Positions 35,506 to 44,423 of a DNA stretch of 64,000 nt are shown here, piece by piece. A program made the position numbers and the translations under genes. Location of the stretch: NCBI GenBank assembly GCA_963830775.1, contig CAWHNT010000042.1:17939-81938 (forward strand), given 5' to 3'. The DNA comes from CAWHNT01 sp963830775 (GTDB lineage Bacteria; Pseudomonadota; Alphaproteobacteria; Geminicoccales; Geminicoccaceae). Under the pieces are notes generated by a model, which had not been told where the DNA came from, made no database searches, and saw only the letters and a list, made by a program, of their open reading frames with translations. Position 1 is the stretch's first letter; each line of letters starts with the position of its first letter.

Positions 35506-35697
35506 TCAGGACTGGGTGAGGAGGAGCAGGCCCAGCAGCATAACGGCCACGAGCTGCAGGCTGACGCGGGCGCGCATCAGCTTGTTGCCGTAGCGCTCGT
35601 TGAAGCTCCCGCCGCGCAGGAAGCCGGCGACACCCACCAGCAGCACGATGACGGTGGCCAGCATGGCGAACAGCATGAGGACGGCGATCAGGTTCAT
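35506..35697 (-). CDS. twin transmembrane protein (HIG1-like)
   Basis: A 63-residue protein with two hydrophobic helices (LIAVLMLFAMLATVIVLLVG and LQLVAVMLLGLLLL) joined by GGSFNERYGNKLMRARV. The NxRYGNKLMRxRV loop is the alphaproteobacterial HIG1-like signature; relatives associate with respiratory complexes. It ends 10 bases before the adenosyltransferase start, as in many alphaproteobacterial genomes. Confidence 0.85.
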   Translation of the reverse strand: MNLIAVLMLFAMLATVIVLLVGVAGFLRGGSFNERYGNKLMRARVSLQLVAVMLLGLLLLTQS

Positions 35698-35820
35698 CCA
35701 GGGTCCTGTCCGGTCGGGTCGATCCGCGTTCCTTGAGTACAGATATAGGTTGCCGCTGCCGCTGCCGAAGGCGGCGGCTCGTCTCAGAGGTGCCGGCCAG
35801 CCTTAACGGGTTTTTAGGCG

Positions 35821-38013
35821 GTGGCAGGTACAAGGGACGGCAGCGAGCCGGTATGCCGGCCGTGGCAGCCGGAGACCGGGCCGTTGCGCCTGCGATACAA
35901 GGTCCTGCTCATCAACAGCGTTGCGGCGCTGGTAGCGGCCGTCGTGCTGTCGGTCGCTTACGCCAACACACGCAGCGTCGCGCAGGAATACCTGATGACG
36001 CTGGAAGAGGTGGTGCCCAAAACGCGGGCCCTGGACGGGCTGCAGAGTGCCATCATAGCGGTGATCGGCAGCACACACGAGCTGGCGCTCCTGAGGCTGG
36101 CCCCCCGCGATCTGACGGTGAGCTTCCGGGAGATCGAGTCGGGCGAAATGGAAGACCTGCAGGAGGCGGTCGCCAATTTCTGGGCCAACCTCGCGACCTA
36201 CCAGCTGCGGTCCGCCAACGATGCCCGGGAGCAGGCGCCGGCGACGGCAATTCTGGAAGCGGGCCGAGAGGTGATGGCAGCGAGCGATGGCCTGCTGGCG
36301 CGGCTGCCCGTGATCGAACGAGGGCACGAGCTTGTGGTGGCCCGTCAACGTCTCGAGGCTGCGGAGGATCAGGTTGTGGCACGTCTTCGCGAGGCCAGGG
36401 CGCATGAGCGTGCGGCGGCGCTGGCTGCCAGGAACAAGATGTCGTCCGTGATCGACCGCAGTGTGCGGATGCAGGCGCTGGCGGTGGTCATTACCCTCGT
36501 GATGATGGCGGGTGCGGGGCTGGCGGTGGCGGGTACGATCATCCGCCCGCTCGACCACCTGACGAAGGCCACCGAACGGGTGGCGACAGGCGATTTCGAC
36601 CTCGGGGAGCTGCCGCGGCGGCGGGACGAGATCGGTCGCCTGCTGGATTCCTTCCGGCGCATGGCGGAGGACCTTGCGGCCTCGCACGCGCATGCGCGGC
36701 ATCTGGCGCTGCACGATGCGCTGACCGGCCTGCCGAACCGGGTGCTGCTGGCCGAGCGGCTGGGCCAGTCGCTGGCGCAGGCGCGACGCTATGGCGGGGC
36801 CGTGGCGGTGCTGGCGCTCGACCTCGACCGGTTCAAGGGGATCAACGACACGCTTGGCCACGGTGCCGGCGACCAGCTGCTGCGCGAGGTGGCGGCCCGC
36901 CTGCAGGCCTGCGTGCGCGAGACCGACACGGTGGCCCGGGTCGGCGGCGACGAGTTCGTGCTGGTGCAGCTCGGTGCCGAGCAGCCGGCCGCAGCGGAGG
37001 CCCTGTGCCGGCGCCTGCGGGAGACGCTCTCGGCCCCGGTGGTGATCGAGGGCAAGGAGGTCGCTGCCGGGGTGAGCATCGGGGTGGCGCTGGCGCCGAC
37101 GGACGGCGAGCTCCCGGACGATCTGGTCCGGCATGCGGACATTGCGCTCTACCAGGCCAAGAACGACGGGCGCGGCCGCTTCCGCTTCTTCGAGGAGCGG
37201 ATGAACGCGGCCCTGCAGGCACGCTCGGCCCTCGAGCGCGACCTGCGACGGGCCCTGGCCGAGAACCGGCTCGAGCTGCGCTACCAGCCGCAGGTGGATC
37301 TCGAGACCGGGCGGATGATCGGGGCCGAGGCGCTGCTGCGCTGGAACCATCCTCAGCGCGGGGAAATCCTGCCCGGCGCCTTCATCCCGCTGGCCGAGGA
37401 GACGGGGCTGATCCTGCCGATCGGCGACTGGGTGCTTCGCAGCGCCTGTGCCGAGGCTGCGGACTGGCCCGGGCTCCGGCTGGCGGTGAACATCTCGCCG
37501 GTGCAGTTCCGCGAGCCGGGCCTGATCGGCACCGTCGAGGAAGCGCTGCGCGGCTCGGGCCTGGCACCCGACCGGCTCGAGCTCGAGATCACCGAGAGCG
37601 TCCTGCTCGAGGACACGGAGGCTGCGGTCGCCATCCTGCAGGCCCTGAAGAGCCTGGGCGTGCGGATCGCGATGGACGATTTCGGCACCGGCTATTCGAG
37701 CCTCAGCTATCTGCGCCGCTTCGCCTTCGACAAGATCAAGATCGACCGCTCCTTCGTGGCCGATCTCGGCCGCAGCTCCGACGCTGCAGCGATCGTCCGC
37801 TCGGTCGTCGGCCTCGGCGCGAGCCTCGGCATCACGACCAATGCCGAAGGTGTGGAAGTCGAGGCCCAGGCGGACCTCCTGCGCGCGGAAGGCTGCAACG
37901 AGGCCCAGGGCTACCGCTACGGCCGGCCCATGCCAGCGACCGAGCTCGTCCGTCTCCTCCGGGCCCAGGAACGGGACGCCCGCCGTCTCGAGCTGGCGAT
38001 CCATCCCACCTGA
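35821..38013 (+). CDS. membrane GGDEF-EAL protein (c-di-GMP synthesis/hydrolysis)
   Basis: A 730-residue inner-membrane sensor. Two helices (about residues 29-49 and 222-240) enclose a periplasmic helical domain, followed by HAMP (IIRPLDHLTKATERVATGDF). The cyclase domain has an intact GGDEF at residues 375-379 and an inhibitory RxxD site (RETD) five residues before it. The phosphodiesterase domain has GAEALLRW (EAL at 503-505), NISPVQF, ITESVLLED and MDDFGTGYSSL, all the metal-binding residues. Both activities may therefore work. The start is a GTG; no ATG lies nearer the first helix. The signal it senses is unknown. Confidence 0.93.
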   Translation: MAGTRDGSEPVCRPWQPETGPLRLRYKVLLINSVAALVAAVVLSVAYANTRSVAQEYLMTLEEVVPKTRALDGLQSAIIAVIGSTHELALLRLAPRDLTVSFREIESGEMEDLQEAVANFWANLATYQLRSANDAREQAPATAILEAGREVMAASDGLLARLPVIERGHELVVARQRLEAAEDQVVARLREARAHERAAALAARNKMSSVIDRSVRMQALAVVITLVMMAGAGLAVAGTIIRPLDHLTKATERVATGDFDLGELPRRRDEIGRLLDSFRRMAEDLAASHAHARHLALHDALTGLPNRVLLAERLGQSLAQARRYGGAVAVLALDLDRFKGINDTLGHGAGDQLLREVAARLQACVRETDTVARVGGDEFVLVQLGAEQPAAAEALCRRLRETLSAPVVIEGKEVAAGVSIGVALAPTDGELPDDLVRHADIALYQAKNDGRGRFRFFEERMNAALQARSALERDLRRALAENRLELRYQPQVDLETGRMIGAEALLRWNHPQRGEILPGAFIPLAEETGLILPIGDWVLRSACAEAADWPGLRLAVNISPVQFREPGLIGTVEEALRGSGLAPDRLELEITESVLLEDTEAAVAILQALKSLGVRIAMDDFGTGYSSLSYLRRFAFDKIKIDRSFVADLGRSSDAAAIVRSVVGLGASLGITTNAEGVEVEAQADLLRAEGCNEAQGYRYGRPMPATELVRLLRAQERDARRLELAIHPT

Positions 38014-38049
38014 TCGGTCAACGTCGCGGAGCGGTCAGGGGTCGGGTTG

Positions 38050-38130
38050 GATCGAGGGGGACTGGCGGTCAAGGGTGCGCAGCACCGGCTTTGCTGGCCG
38101 AAGGCCCTTGACCGCCAGTCCACCTCGATC
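38050..38130. repeat. 26-bp inverted repeat, bidirectional terminator candidate
   Basis: Arms 38050-38075 and 38105-38130 match at 25 of 26 positions (GATCGAGG, then GGACTGGCGGTCAAGGG) around a 29-base loop. They lie between the convergent GGDEF-EAL and secA genes. Confidence 0.8.
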
Positions 38131-38144
38131 GTCACCCTGTCCGT

Positions 38145-38177
38145 GGCCTGCGAAGGCAGATCCTGCCTTCGCAGGCC
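38145..38177. repeat. perfect 15-bp hairpin beside the larger inverted repeat
   Basis: GGCCTGCGAAGGCAG, loop ATC, CTGCCTTCGCAGGCC. No T-run follows on either strand. Placed 15 bases after the 26-bp repeat, in front of the secA 3' end. Confidence 0.8.
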
Positions 38178-38219
38178 TGGAAGCAACCGATTGGATTTCC
38201 TGGTGCGCTACCTGCCAGG

Positions 38220-40888
38220 CTATGCCAGCAGGCGGCCGTGGCACTGCTTGTATTTCTTGCCGGAGCCGCAGGGGCAGGCGGCGTTGCGGGGGACCTTGCC
38301 CCAGGTGGCGGGGTCGGCAGGGTCGATATCGGAATCGTCGCCGTCGGCCATCACCAGGGCGGCACGGGCGCGGGCCGGGCTCGCCACCTGGACCGGCGGA
38401 GGGGGTGGCGGCTCCTGCTGGACCCGGATCTCGAGGTGGGCCAGCACCTGGCTCACGGTGCTGCGCAGGTTGTTCAGCATGCCCTCGAAGAGGGTGAAGG
38501 CCTCGCGCTTGTACTCGTTGAGCGGGTCGCGTTGGCCGTAGCCGCGCAGGTGGATGCCCTGGCGCAGATAGTCGAGGTGGAGCAGGTGCTCCTTCCACTG
38601 ATGGTCGAGGATGCGCAGGAGCAGGTCCTTCTCGACCCCTCGCATGGGCTCCTCGCCGAAGGTCGACACCTTCTCGTCCCAGAGCCGGTCGCTGGCATCC
38701 AGGATCCGCTCGCGGATCTCCTGGTCGGCGATGCCCTCCTCCTTGGCCCACTCGGCGATCGGGAGGTCGAGGTTGAGGATGCGCTTGGCCTCGGCCGCCA
38801 GCCCTTCCGCGTCCCACTGCTCGGCGTAGGCCTTCTCCGGGATGTGCTTGGTGACCAGAATCCTCGATCACCTGGTGGCGCATGTCGCGCACCGTGTCTG
38901 CCACGTGCTCGGCGGTGATCAGCTCCAGCCGCTGCTCGTAGACCACCTTGCGCTGGTCGTTCATCACGTCGTCGAACTTGAGCAGCTGCTTCCTGATCTC
39001 GAAGTTCCTGGCCTCGACCTTCTGCTGCGCCTTCTCCAGCGCCTTGTTGATCCAGGGATGGATGATGGCCTCGCCTTCCTTGAGGCCCAGCTTCTGCAGC
39101 ATGCCGTTCATGCGCTCGCTGCCGAAGATCCGCATCAGATCGTCTTCGAGCGAGAGGAAGAACTTGGAGCGCCCGGGATCGCCCTGGCGGCCGGAGCGGC
39201 CGCGCAGCTGGTTGTCGATGCGCCGGCTCTCGTGCCGCTCGGTGCCGATGATGTAGAGGCCGCCGCGCTCGCGGACCCTCTGCCGCTCGGCCTCGACCTC
39301 CTGGCGGATGGCGTCGGCCCGCGGGCCCTTGCGCTCCTCCTCGGGCAGCTCCTGGACGATCCGCATCTCGGCATTGCCGCCGAGCTGGATGTCGGTGCCG
39401 CGGCCGGCCATGTTGGTGGCGATCGTCACCGACCCCACGCGCCCCGCCTGGGCGATGATCAGCGCCTCCTGGTCGTGGAAGCGGGCGTTCAGCACCTTGT
39501 GCGGGATCTGCGCGCTTCTTCAGCACCTCGGAGAGGGCCTCGGACTTCTCGATCGAGACCGTGCCGACCAGGGCCGGCTGGCCCTTGCCGTGCGCCGCCA
39601 CGATCTCGTCGGCGATCGCCGTCACCTTCTCGCCGGCGGTGCGGTAGACCTCGTCGTCCTCGTCTTTCCGGACCATGTCGCGGTTGGTCGGGATCTCGAC
39701 CACCTCGAGCTTGTAGATCTCGCCGAACTCGGCAGCCTCGGTCGCCGCCGTGCCGGTCATGCCGGCGAGCTTCGCGTAGAGGCGGAAGTAGTTCTGGAAG
39801 GTGATCGACGCCAGCGTCTGGTTCTCGGGCTGGATCTGCACGCCTTCCTTGGCTTCCAGCGCCTGGTGCAGCCCGTCCGAGTAGCGCCGGCCGTGCATCA
39901 TCCGGCCTGTGAACTCGTCGATGATGATGACCTGGCCGTCCTTGACGATGTAGTCGACGTCGCGGCCGAACAGCTTGTGCGCGCGCAGGCCCTGGTTGAC
40001 GTGGTGGACGAGGGTGATGTTGTCGATGTCGTAGAGGTCGGGCGACTTCAGGAGGCCCGCTGCCTCCAGCATGGCCTGGGCGTGCTCCTGGCCCTTCTCG
40101 GTCATGGTCACCGAGCGCTGCTTCTCGTCCTTCTCCCAGTCCTCGGCCACCAGCTGGCGCACGAGCTGGTCGATGGTGCGGTAGAGCTCGGAGCTGTCCT
40201 CGGCGGGACCTGAGATGATGAGCGGGGTCCTGGCCTCGTCGACCAGGATGCTGTCGACCTCGTCCACGATGGCGTAGTGGTGCCCGCGCTGCACCATGCC
40301 ATCCAGGCTCATGCGCATGTTGTCGCGCAAGTAGTCGAAGCCGAGCTCGTTGTTGGTGGCGTAGGTGATGTCGGCGGCATAGGCCGCCCGCCGCTGCTCC
40401 TCCTCCAGCATCGGCACGATCACGCCGACGCTGAGGCCCAGGAAATTGTAGATCTGGCCCATCCAGCCGGCGTCGCGGCGGGCCAGATAGTCGTTGACGG
40501 TGACCACGTGCACGCCGTGGCCAGGGAGCGCGTTGAGGTAGGCGGCGAGCGTCGCCACCAGGGTCTTGCCCTCGCCGGTCTTCATCTCCGAGATGGCGCC
40601 GTTGTGCAGCACCATGCCGCCGATCAGCTGGACGTCGAAATGGCGCTGGCCCAGCGTCCGCTTGGCGGCCTCGCGCACGGTGGCGAAGGCTTCGACCAGC
40701 AGGTCGTCCAGCGTCTCGCCCTGCTCCAGCCGGGCGCGGAACTCGTCGGTCTTGGCGCGCAGCTGCTCGTCGGTGAGGGCAGCGAACTGCGGCTCGAGCG
40801 CGTTGATCCGCTCGACCGTCTTGCGCATGGACTTGACGAGGCGGTCGTTCGCGGAACCGAACAACCGCTTGGCGAGGCCGCCGAGCAT
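38220..40888 (-). CDS. secA: preprotein translocase ATPase SecA, frameshifted
   Basis: The SecA motor that drives proteins through SecYEG, about 890 residues. Visible in order: LFGSANDRLVKSM N-terminus, MKTGEGKTL Walker A, VDEVDSILVDEARTPLIISG, the pre-protein crosslinking region, IIAQAGRVGSVTIATNMAGRG, LRGRSGRQGDPG, the helical scaffold, and the zinc tail CPCGSGKKYKQCHG that binds SecB and ribosome. Two one-base insertions interrupt it: an extra C near 39520 after EVLKK and an extra T near 38860 after HQVIED. SecA is essential, so these must be sequence errors or be corrected in the cell. A consensus promoter precedes it. Confidence 0.96.
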
Positions 40889-40941
40889 CGTTATGGAGCT
40901 TCCTTGAGCTGCGCAAAGCCGCTGGCTCTGCGAACTACGGT

Positions 40942-40970
40942 CAGATAGGCGCGGCCCCCAAGCCTGTCAA
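40942..40970 (-). promoter_or_regulatory. secA promoter
   Basis: TTGACA (40970-40965), 17 bases, TATCTG (40947-40942), about 54 bases before the secA ATG. Confidence 0.75.
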
Positions 40971-40997
40971 TTCAACCGCCCGGGCCCCGGGCAGGGC

Positions 40998-41542
40998 TCA
41001 GTCGGGCTCGGGGCAGTCGGCCATCCAGGCGTCGCATTCGGCGAGGAAGGCCGCCTTGTGCTGCTGCTGCCAAGCGGCGAGGTGCCAGGGCTCGACGCCC
41101 GCAGACGAAGTGCGGCAGGCCCACGTAGAGCCAAGCCTCGCAGTCTGCTGCCGTCCTCGAGCCTGACCGTGTGGCGCTCGGCCCGGTACTCGCCGCTTTC
41201 GAAATGGTTGAGGCGGGCGATGTCGCTCCGTGAGGGATGACGCAGGAGCAGGCCTGGCACCGAAGTGCCTGAGGCTGGAAGAAGGAGTGGGTAGCTGGCT
41301 ACCATCGCCTGAACGCGTCGGAAACTGTCGACCCAGGCAGGCTCAAGTTCGCCCTCCGTCCTTCGGGCGAGCACACGCTGTAACACGTCCGGGTCGGTCA
41401 GCGTTCCGTAAAAGAAAACGGAACTGCGGTCGGCCAGGGTCTGCGTTCCCAGAGCCGGCTCGAGACCGAACGCGTCATGCTCAACTGTCGTTGTCCGGTT
41501 GCGCGTGCCCGGCGCGGCACGAGCAGATGCCCTCAATCGCAC
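40998..41542 (-). CDS. AIG2/gamma-glutamylcyclotransferase-like protein, frameshifted
   Basis: A small protein with the AIG2-like opening FFYGTLTDPDVLQRVLARR and PLLLPASGTSVPGLLL, the substrate-pocket region of gamma-glutamylamine/gamma-glutamyl cyclotransferases, and NHFESGEYRAERHTVRL. After LEDG the frame slips near 41150 and again near 41105. The corrected tail reads CEAWLYVGLPHFV and WHLAAWQQQHKAAFLAECDA and stops at 40998. The start is uncertain: GTG 41542 has a GAGGAG site and overlaps the end of the preceding leftward gene. It is the last gene of the CHASE2-FecR-lipoprotein run. Confidence 0.65.
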
Positions 41543-41811
41543 TCGCACTCCTCACTCGTCTTCATCCAGGGCTCGTCCTGTGTGCACGGCTTGGCCCAAA
41601 CCCAGCCAGCATCGCCCGTCAACCTCTTGCGACCGCACTTCATGACATCGGCATAGTCGTCGTCAATGTCGTTGGTGCTACAGCGGCGGGGCACCTTCGG
41701 CTTGCATATTGGGTCGGGATTATCCGCGCTGTCGTAAAGCCTTAATATGCGCAGAGCGCCCCCTTCCGCTGCCGTCGTCAGTGTGGCGTTGGTCAGCTTG
41801 CTGTTCCGTTG
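41533..41811 (-). pseudogene. Cys-rich C-terminal fragment cut off by IS1595
   Basis: About 90 codons continuing in frame out of the IS (KLTNATLTTAAEGGALRILR, then YDSADNPDPICKPKVPRRC, and ending with DEPWMKTSEECECD). It is not transposase. Its spacing of Cys and Trp (GWVWAKPC) echoes the lipoprotein at 42825-43244 (CCFEQTRWVHADQGWINTEKSC). So it is either the displaced C-terminus of that lipoprotein or the remains of a second, paralogous gene whose N-terminus the IS removed. Confidence 0.6.
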
Positions 41812-42800
41812 CGTTGCTCCGCAATGACGAGCGTGGTAGGGCTGCGGGTTGGTGTGGACGGCGGCCCGGGCGAGGCGTTCGACGACGCTGTCGAGCTGGA
41901 AGCGTCGGTTGAAGCGGTAGGCGAAGCTGGTGAGGTACGATTGGGCGTGTTTGGCGCTGACGTGATGGTAGGTGCCGGCGATCGCGGTCTTGATGTTGCC
42001 CAGTGTCGTGTTCACCCACCGGAACGGGGTCCAGCACGCGGCCCGCTTGCCCGAGCCCGTGACGATCGGGCGATGCGAGCAGCCGGCCTTCTCGACGGCG
42101 GGCCAGCAGGACAGGCCGTCGCTGACGATCTCGCTGCCGGGTGCCAGATGGCCCTTGGCCAGCCTCTCGATCTCCTTCTTGCGGAAGCCCTTGACCACGC
42201 TCAGCCGCAGCCGCTTGGGCCGGCGCTCGGGCGTGGTCTCGACCGCGGCCACGAAGGGCTGCTTGCCCGCAGCACCCCGGCCGCGCTTGCCGCCCGGCCG
42301 CTCGCCGCCGAGATGAGCATCATCGACCTCGACCCGGCCTTCGAGCTTGGGCTTCTGGGCCTCGCGGACACCCATCGCCCGCATCAGCTTGTGCTTCATC
42401 AGCCAGGCGGTCTGCTGCTTGACCCCCAGCCTGCGCCCGAGCTCGATCGAGCTGATCCCGTTCTTGCTCTGGGTCAGATGGTGATCGCGATGAACCAGGT
42501 GGTGAGCGGCAGCTTGGCGTCCTGGAACACCGTGCCGGCGGTCAGTCGGACCTGCCGCTTGCAGCGGTTGCACTGGAACAGCTCGCGAGTCTTCAGCTGG
42601 CAGAACCTCTTGTGGCCGCAGGCCGGGCAGGTCAGCCCCTCGCGCCAGCGCATCTCGAACAGGGCCTTGCGGCAGGCCTCCTCGCTCCCGAACCGCTCCC
42701 GGAACGCGGCCTCGCTCAGGCCCTGGAGCACACGCTGCAAGCCCGCCGCCATCACCATCCGCCCCCTCCGCCAGCCCCCAAAGCTTGAAATCCTAGCTGA
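41812..42800 (-). mobile_element. IS1595-family insertion sequence, copy 1 (ISXO2-like transposase)
   Basis: The transposase N-terminus (42474-42775 region) has the zinc ribbon CPACGHKRFCQ and QCNRCKRQVRLTAGTVFQD. After one missing base near 42480 the ISXO2-type catalytic domain follows: HLTQSKNGISSIELGRRLGV, VEVDDAHLGGERPGGKRGRG with the first acidic residues, IVSDGLSCWPAVEKAGCSH, and HHVSAKHAQSYLTSFAYRF-like N and Glu region. Compared with the second copy at 60.3-61.3 kb, similarity stops at CATTGCGG on one side and at the AGCTAG box on the other, which sets the approximate ends. Confidence 0.8.
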
Positions 42801-42824
42801 TTGGAGGATGCGTGTCATGGGCAA

Positions 42825-43244
42825 TCAGGACAAAATATAGTCGGCCTCGGGTCCCCTAATTGGGATCGGCTCCGGGGGCGGCAGCTGTTCCAGTCTGAGC
42901 ACACAGCTCTTCTCGGTGTTGATCCATCCCTGATCAGCATGTACCCAACGCGTCTGCTCGAAGCAGCAAGTCGCAGTTGCCCCAACCTGACAGCCTGGAA
43001 GTTCTGGCTTGAAATACTTATCGGGTGGCGGCCCGCCCTCCTCCCCACTGGAATCGATGACAATCACCACGGGCTGCGTGGCGCCACTTCCGAGAAGCAC
43101 AGGGCTTGGGCCGAGGAACTTGTTGATCTGCAGGTCGGAGCGCGTGAGCGTAACCGCACGGGCGGTGGGCTCAGGTGGCCCATAGTCCTTCAGGTCGCAG
43201 GCGGCCAGAGAGGCCAGGGCAAGCAGAGCTGCAATCTTTAGCAT
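42825..43244 (-). CDS. putative lipoprotein, last outer-envelope gene before IS1595
   Basis: A 139-residue protein with a lipoprotein signal (LLALASLAAC). It starts 11 bases after the beta-barrel gene stop with AAGGAGAGG as ribosome site, so it belongs to the CHASE2-FecR operon. The mature region includes TRSDLQINKFLGPSPVLLG, PGCQVGATATCCFEQ and INTEKSCVLRLEQ, giving four Cys. It may be complete as written or may have lost its C-terminus to the IS just downstream. Function unknown. Confidence 0.65.
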   Translation of the reverse strand: MLKIAALLALASLAACDLKDYGPPEPTARAVTLTRSDLQINKFLGPSPVLLGSGATQPVVIVIDSSGEEGGPPPDKYFKPELPGCQVGATATCCFEQTRWVHADQGWINTEKSCVLRLEQLPPPEPIPIRGPEADYILS

Positions 43245-43571
43245 CCTACCTCTCCTTAAAATCTCACAAGAACCGACAGTAGTACCGTGCGCGCTGGCAA
43301 GAAGACCGGGTCAATGTCCTCGCGGGTACGGAACTGCTCGTCCTGATAGTTCAGCTTGCGATCGAAGATGTTGCTTGCGGTCAAGGAGGTTACCAGGCGG
43401 CCATCAAAATGGCGAAAGCCGATCTGTGCGTCAGTCAGTAGGCCCGCGTCACTTTCGCTCTGCTGTCCGCCTACGTCATCGAGCCGTTCGACATCCTGTG
43501 CCACCAGCCGCAGGTTCAGGGCCGCAAAGAGCCCGGATACGGAGAAGTAACGGATGCTGGCCGGCATCTCG

Positions 43572-43602
43572 AACGTGTTGACCCGAAGCGGGCCCTCCAC
43601 AG
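43572..43602. repeat. 31-bp direct repeat, left copy beside IS1
   Basis: Identical to 44393-44423; begins AACGTGTTGACCCG and ends CTCCACAG. The similarity continues imperfectly on both sides for about 75 bases in total. Confidence 0.85.
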
Positions 43603-44392
43603 TATCCCCCTCGGCCGCTGGTGGCGACGGCGCGGCGCCGATGGGCTGGCGTGCAAGCGGTGCGGGGGCGAGGAGCACACCAGGAACGGGTTCATGCGCG
43701 GCAAGCAGCGCTATCGCTGCCGGGCCTGCGGGCTGAACTTCACCGACACGCCGCCGCGCGGGATGCCGCTGCAGGTGAAGGTGACGGCGGTGCTGCTCTA
43801 TGTCAGCGGCCTGTCGATGAACCGCACCGCCAAGCTTCTGGGCGTGTCGACGCCGTGCGTGATGACCTGGATCGAGCAGTTCGCCAAGGATCACGCCCAG
43901 AAGCCGGAGCCGGAAGGCCGTGCTCTGGTCATCGAGCTCGACGAGATGTGGCACTATCTAAAAAAAAGACCAACAAGCTCTGGATCTGGAAAGCTTGGGA
44001 TCGTGCTTCAGGCCGACTGGTTGACTGGGAATGCGGCGGTCGTGACCGGGCCACTCTCGAACGGCTCCTTGGCCGCGTGAAGCGCTGGAACCCGCGTCTC
44101 TACTGCACCGACGACTGGGCCGCCTACCAGGAGGCGATCCCGCAAGGCCGGCTCTATGTCGGCAAGGACGAGACGCATGGGCTCGAGCGCGACCATGCCC
44201 GCCAGCGCACTGGCTGGCCCGCTTCCGCCGCCGCTCCATCGTGGTCTCCAAGGCCAAGCGCATGGTCGACGCCTCCATCGCCCTCTTCGCCCGCTTCGGC
44301 GGCAACGACAGGATCGGCGAGCTTGCAGCTGAGTCAGCCGAAAACCGGCTCCGTGCAGAAGTTGCAACGGCATGGCTGAGCCGGCATCGCGC
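43603..44392 (+). mobile_element. IS1-family insertion sequence
   Basis: About 790 bases, the size of IS1. InsA: zinc-finger CKRCGGEEHTRNGFMRGKQR, then YRCRACGLNFTD, helix-turn-helix LLGVSTPCVMTWIEQF. InsB continues in the next frame after a run of eight A at 43960-43967: KTNKLWIWKAWDRASGRLVD, RVKRWNPRLYCTDDWAAY with catalytic acids, GLERDHARQR. IS1 uses a programmed -1 slip on an A-run to fuse InsA and InsB, so this shift may be real. A later break near 44205 also disturbs the end. It interrupts the beta-barrel of the FecR/TPR protein. Confidence 0.85.
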
Positions 44393-44423
44393 AACGTGTT
44401 GACCCGAAGCGGGCCCTCCACAG
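44393..44423. repeat. 31-bp direct repeat, right copy beside IS1
   Basis: Exact copy of 43572-43602. Read on the minus strand both encode VEGPLRVNT of the barrel protein. Confidence 0.85.
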
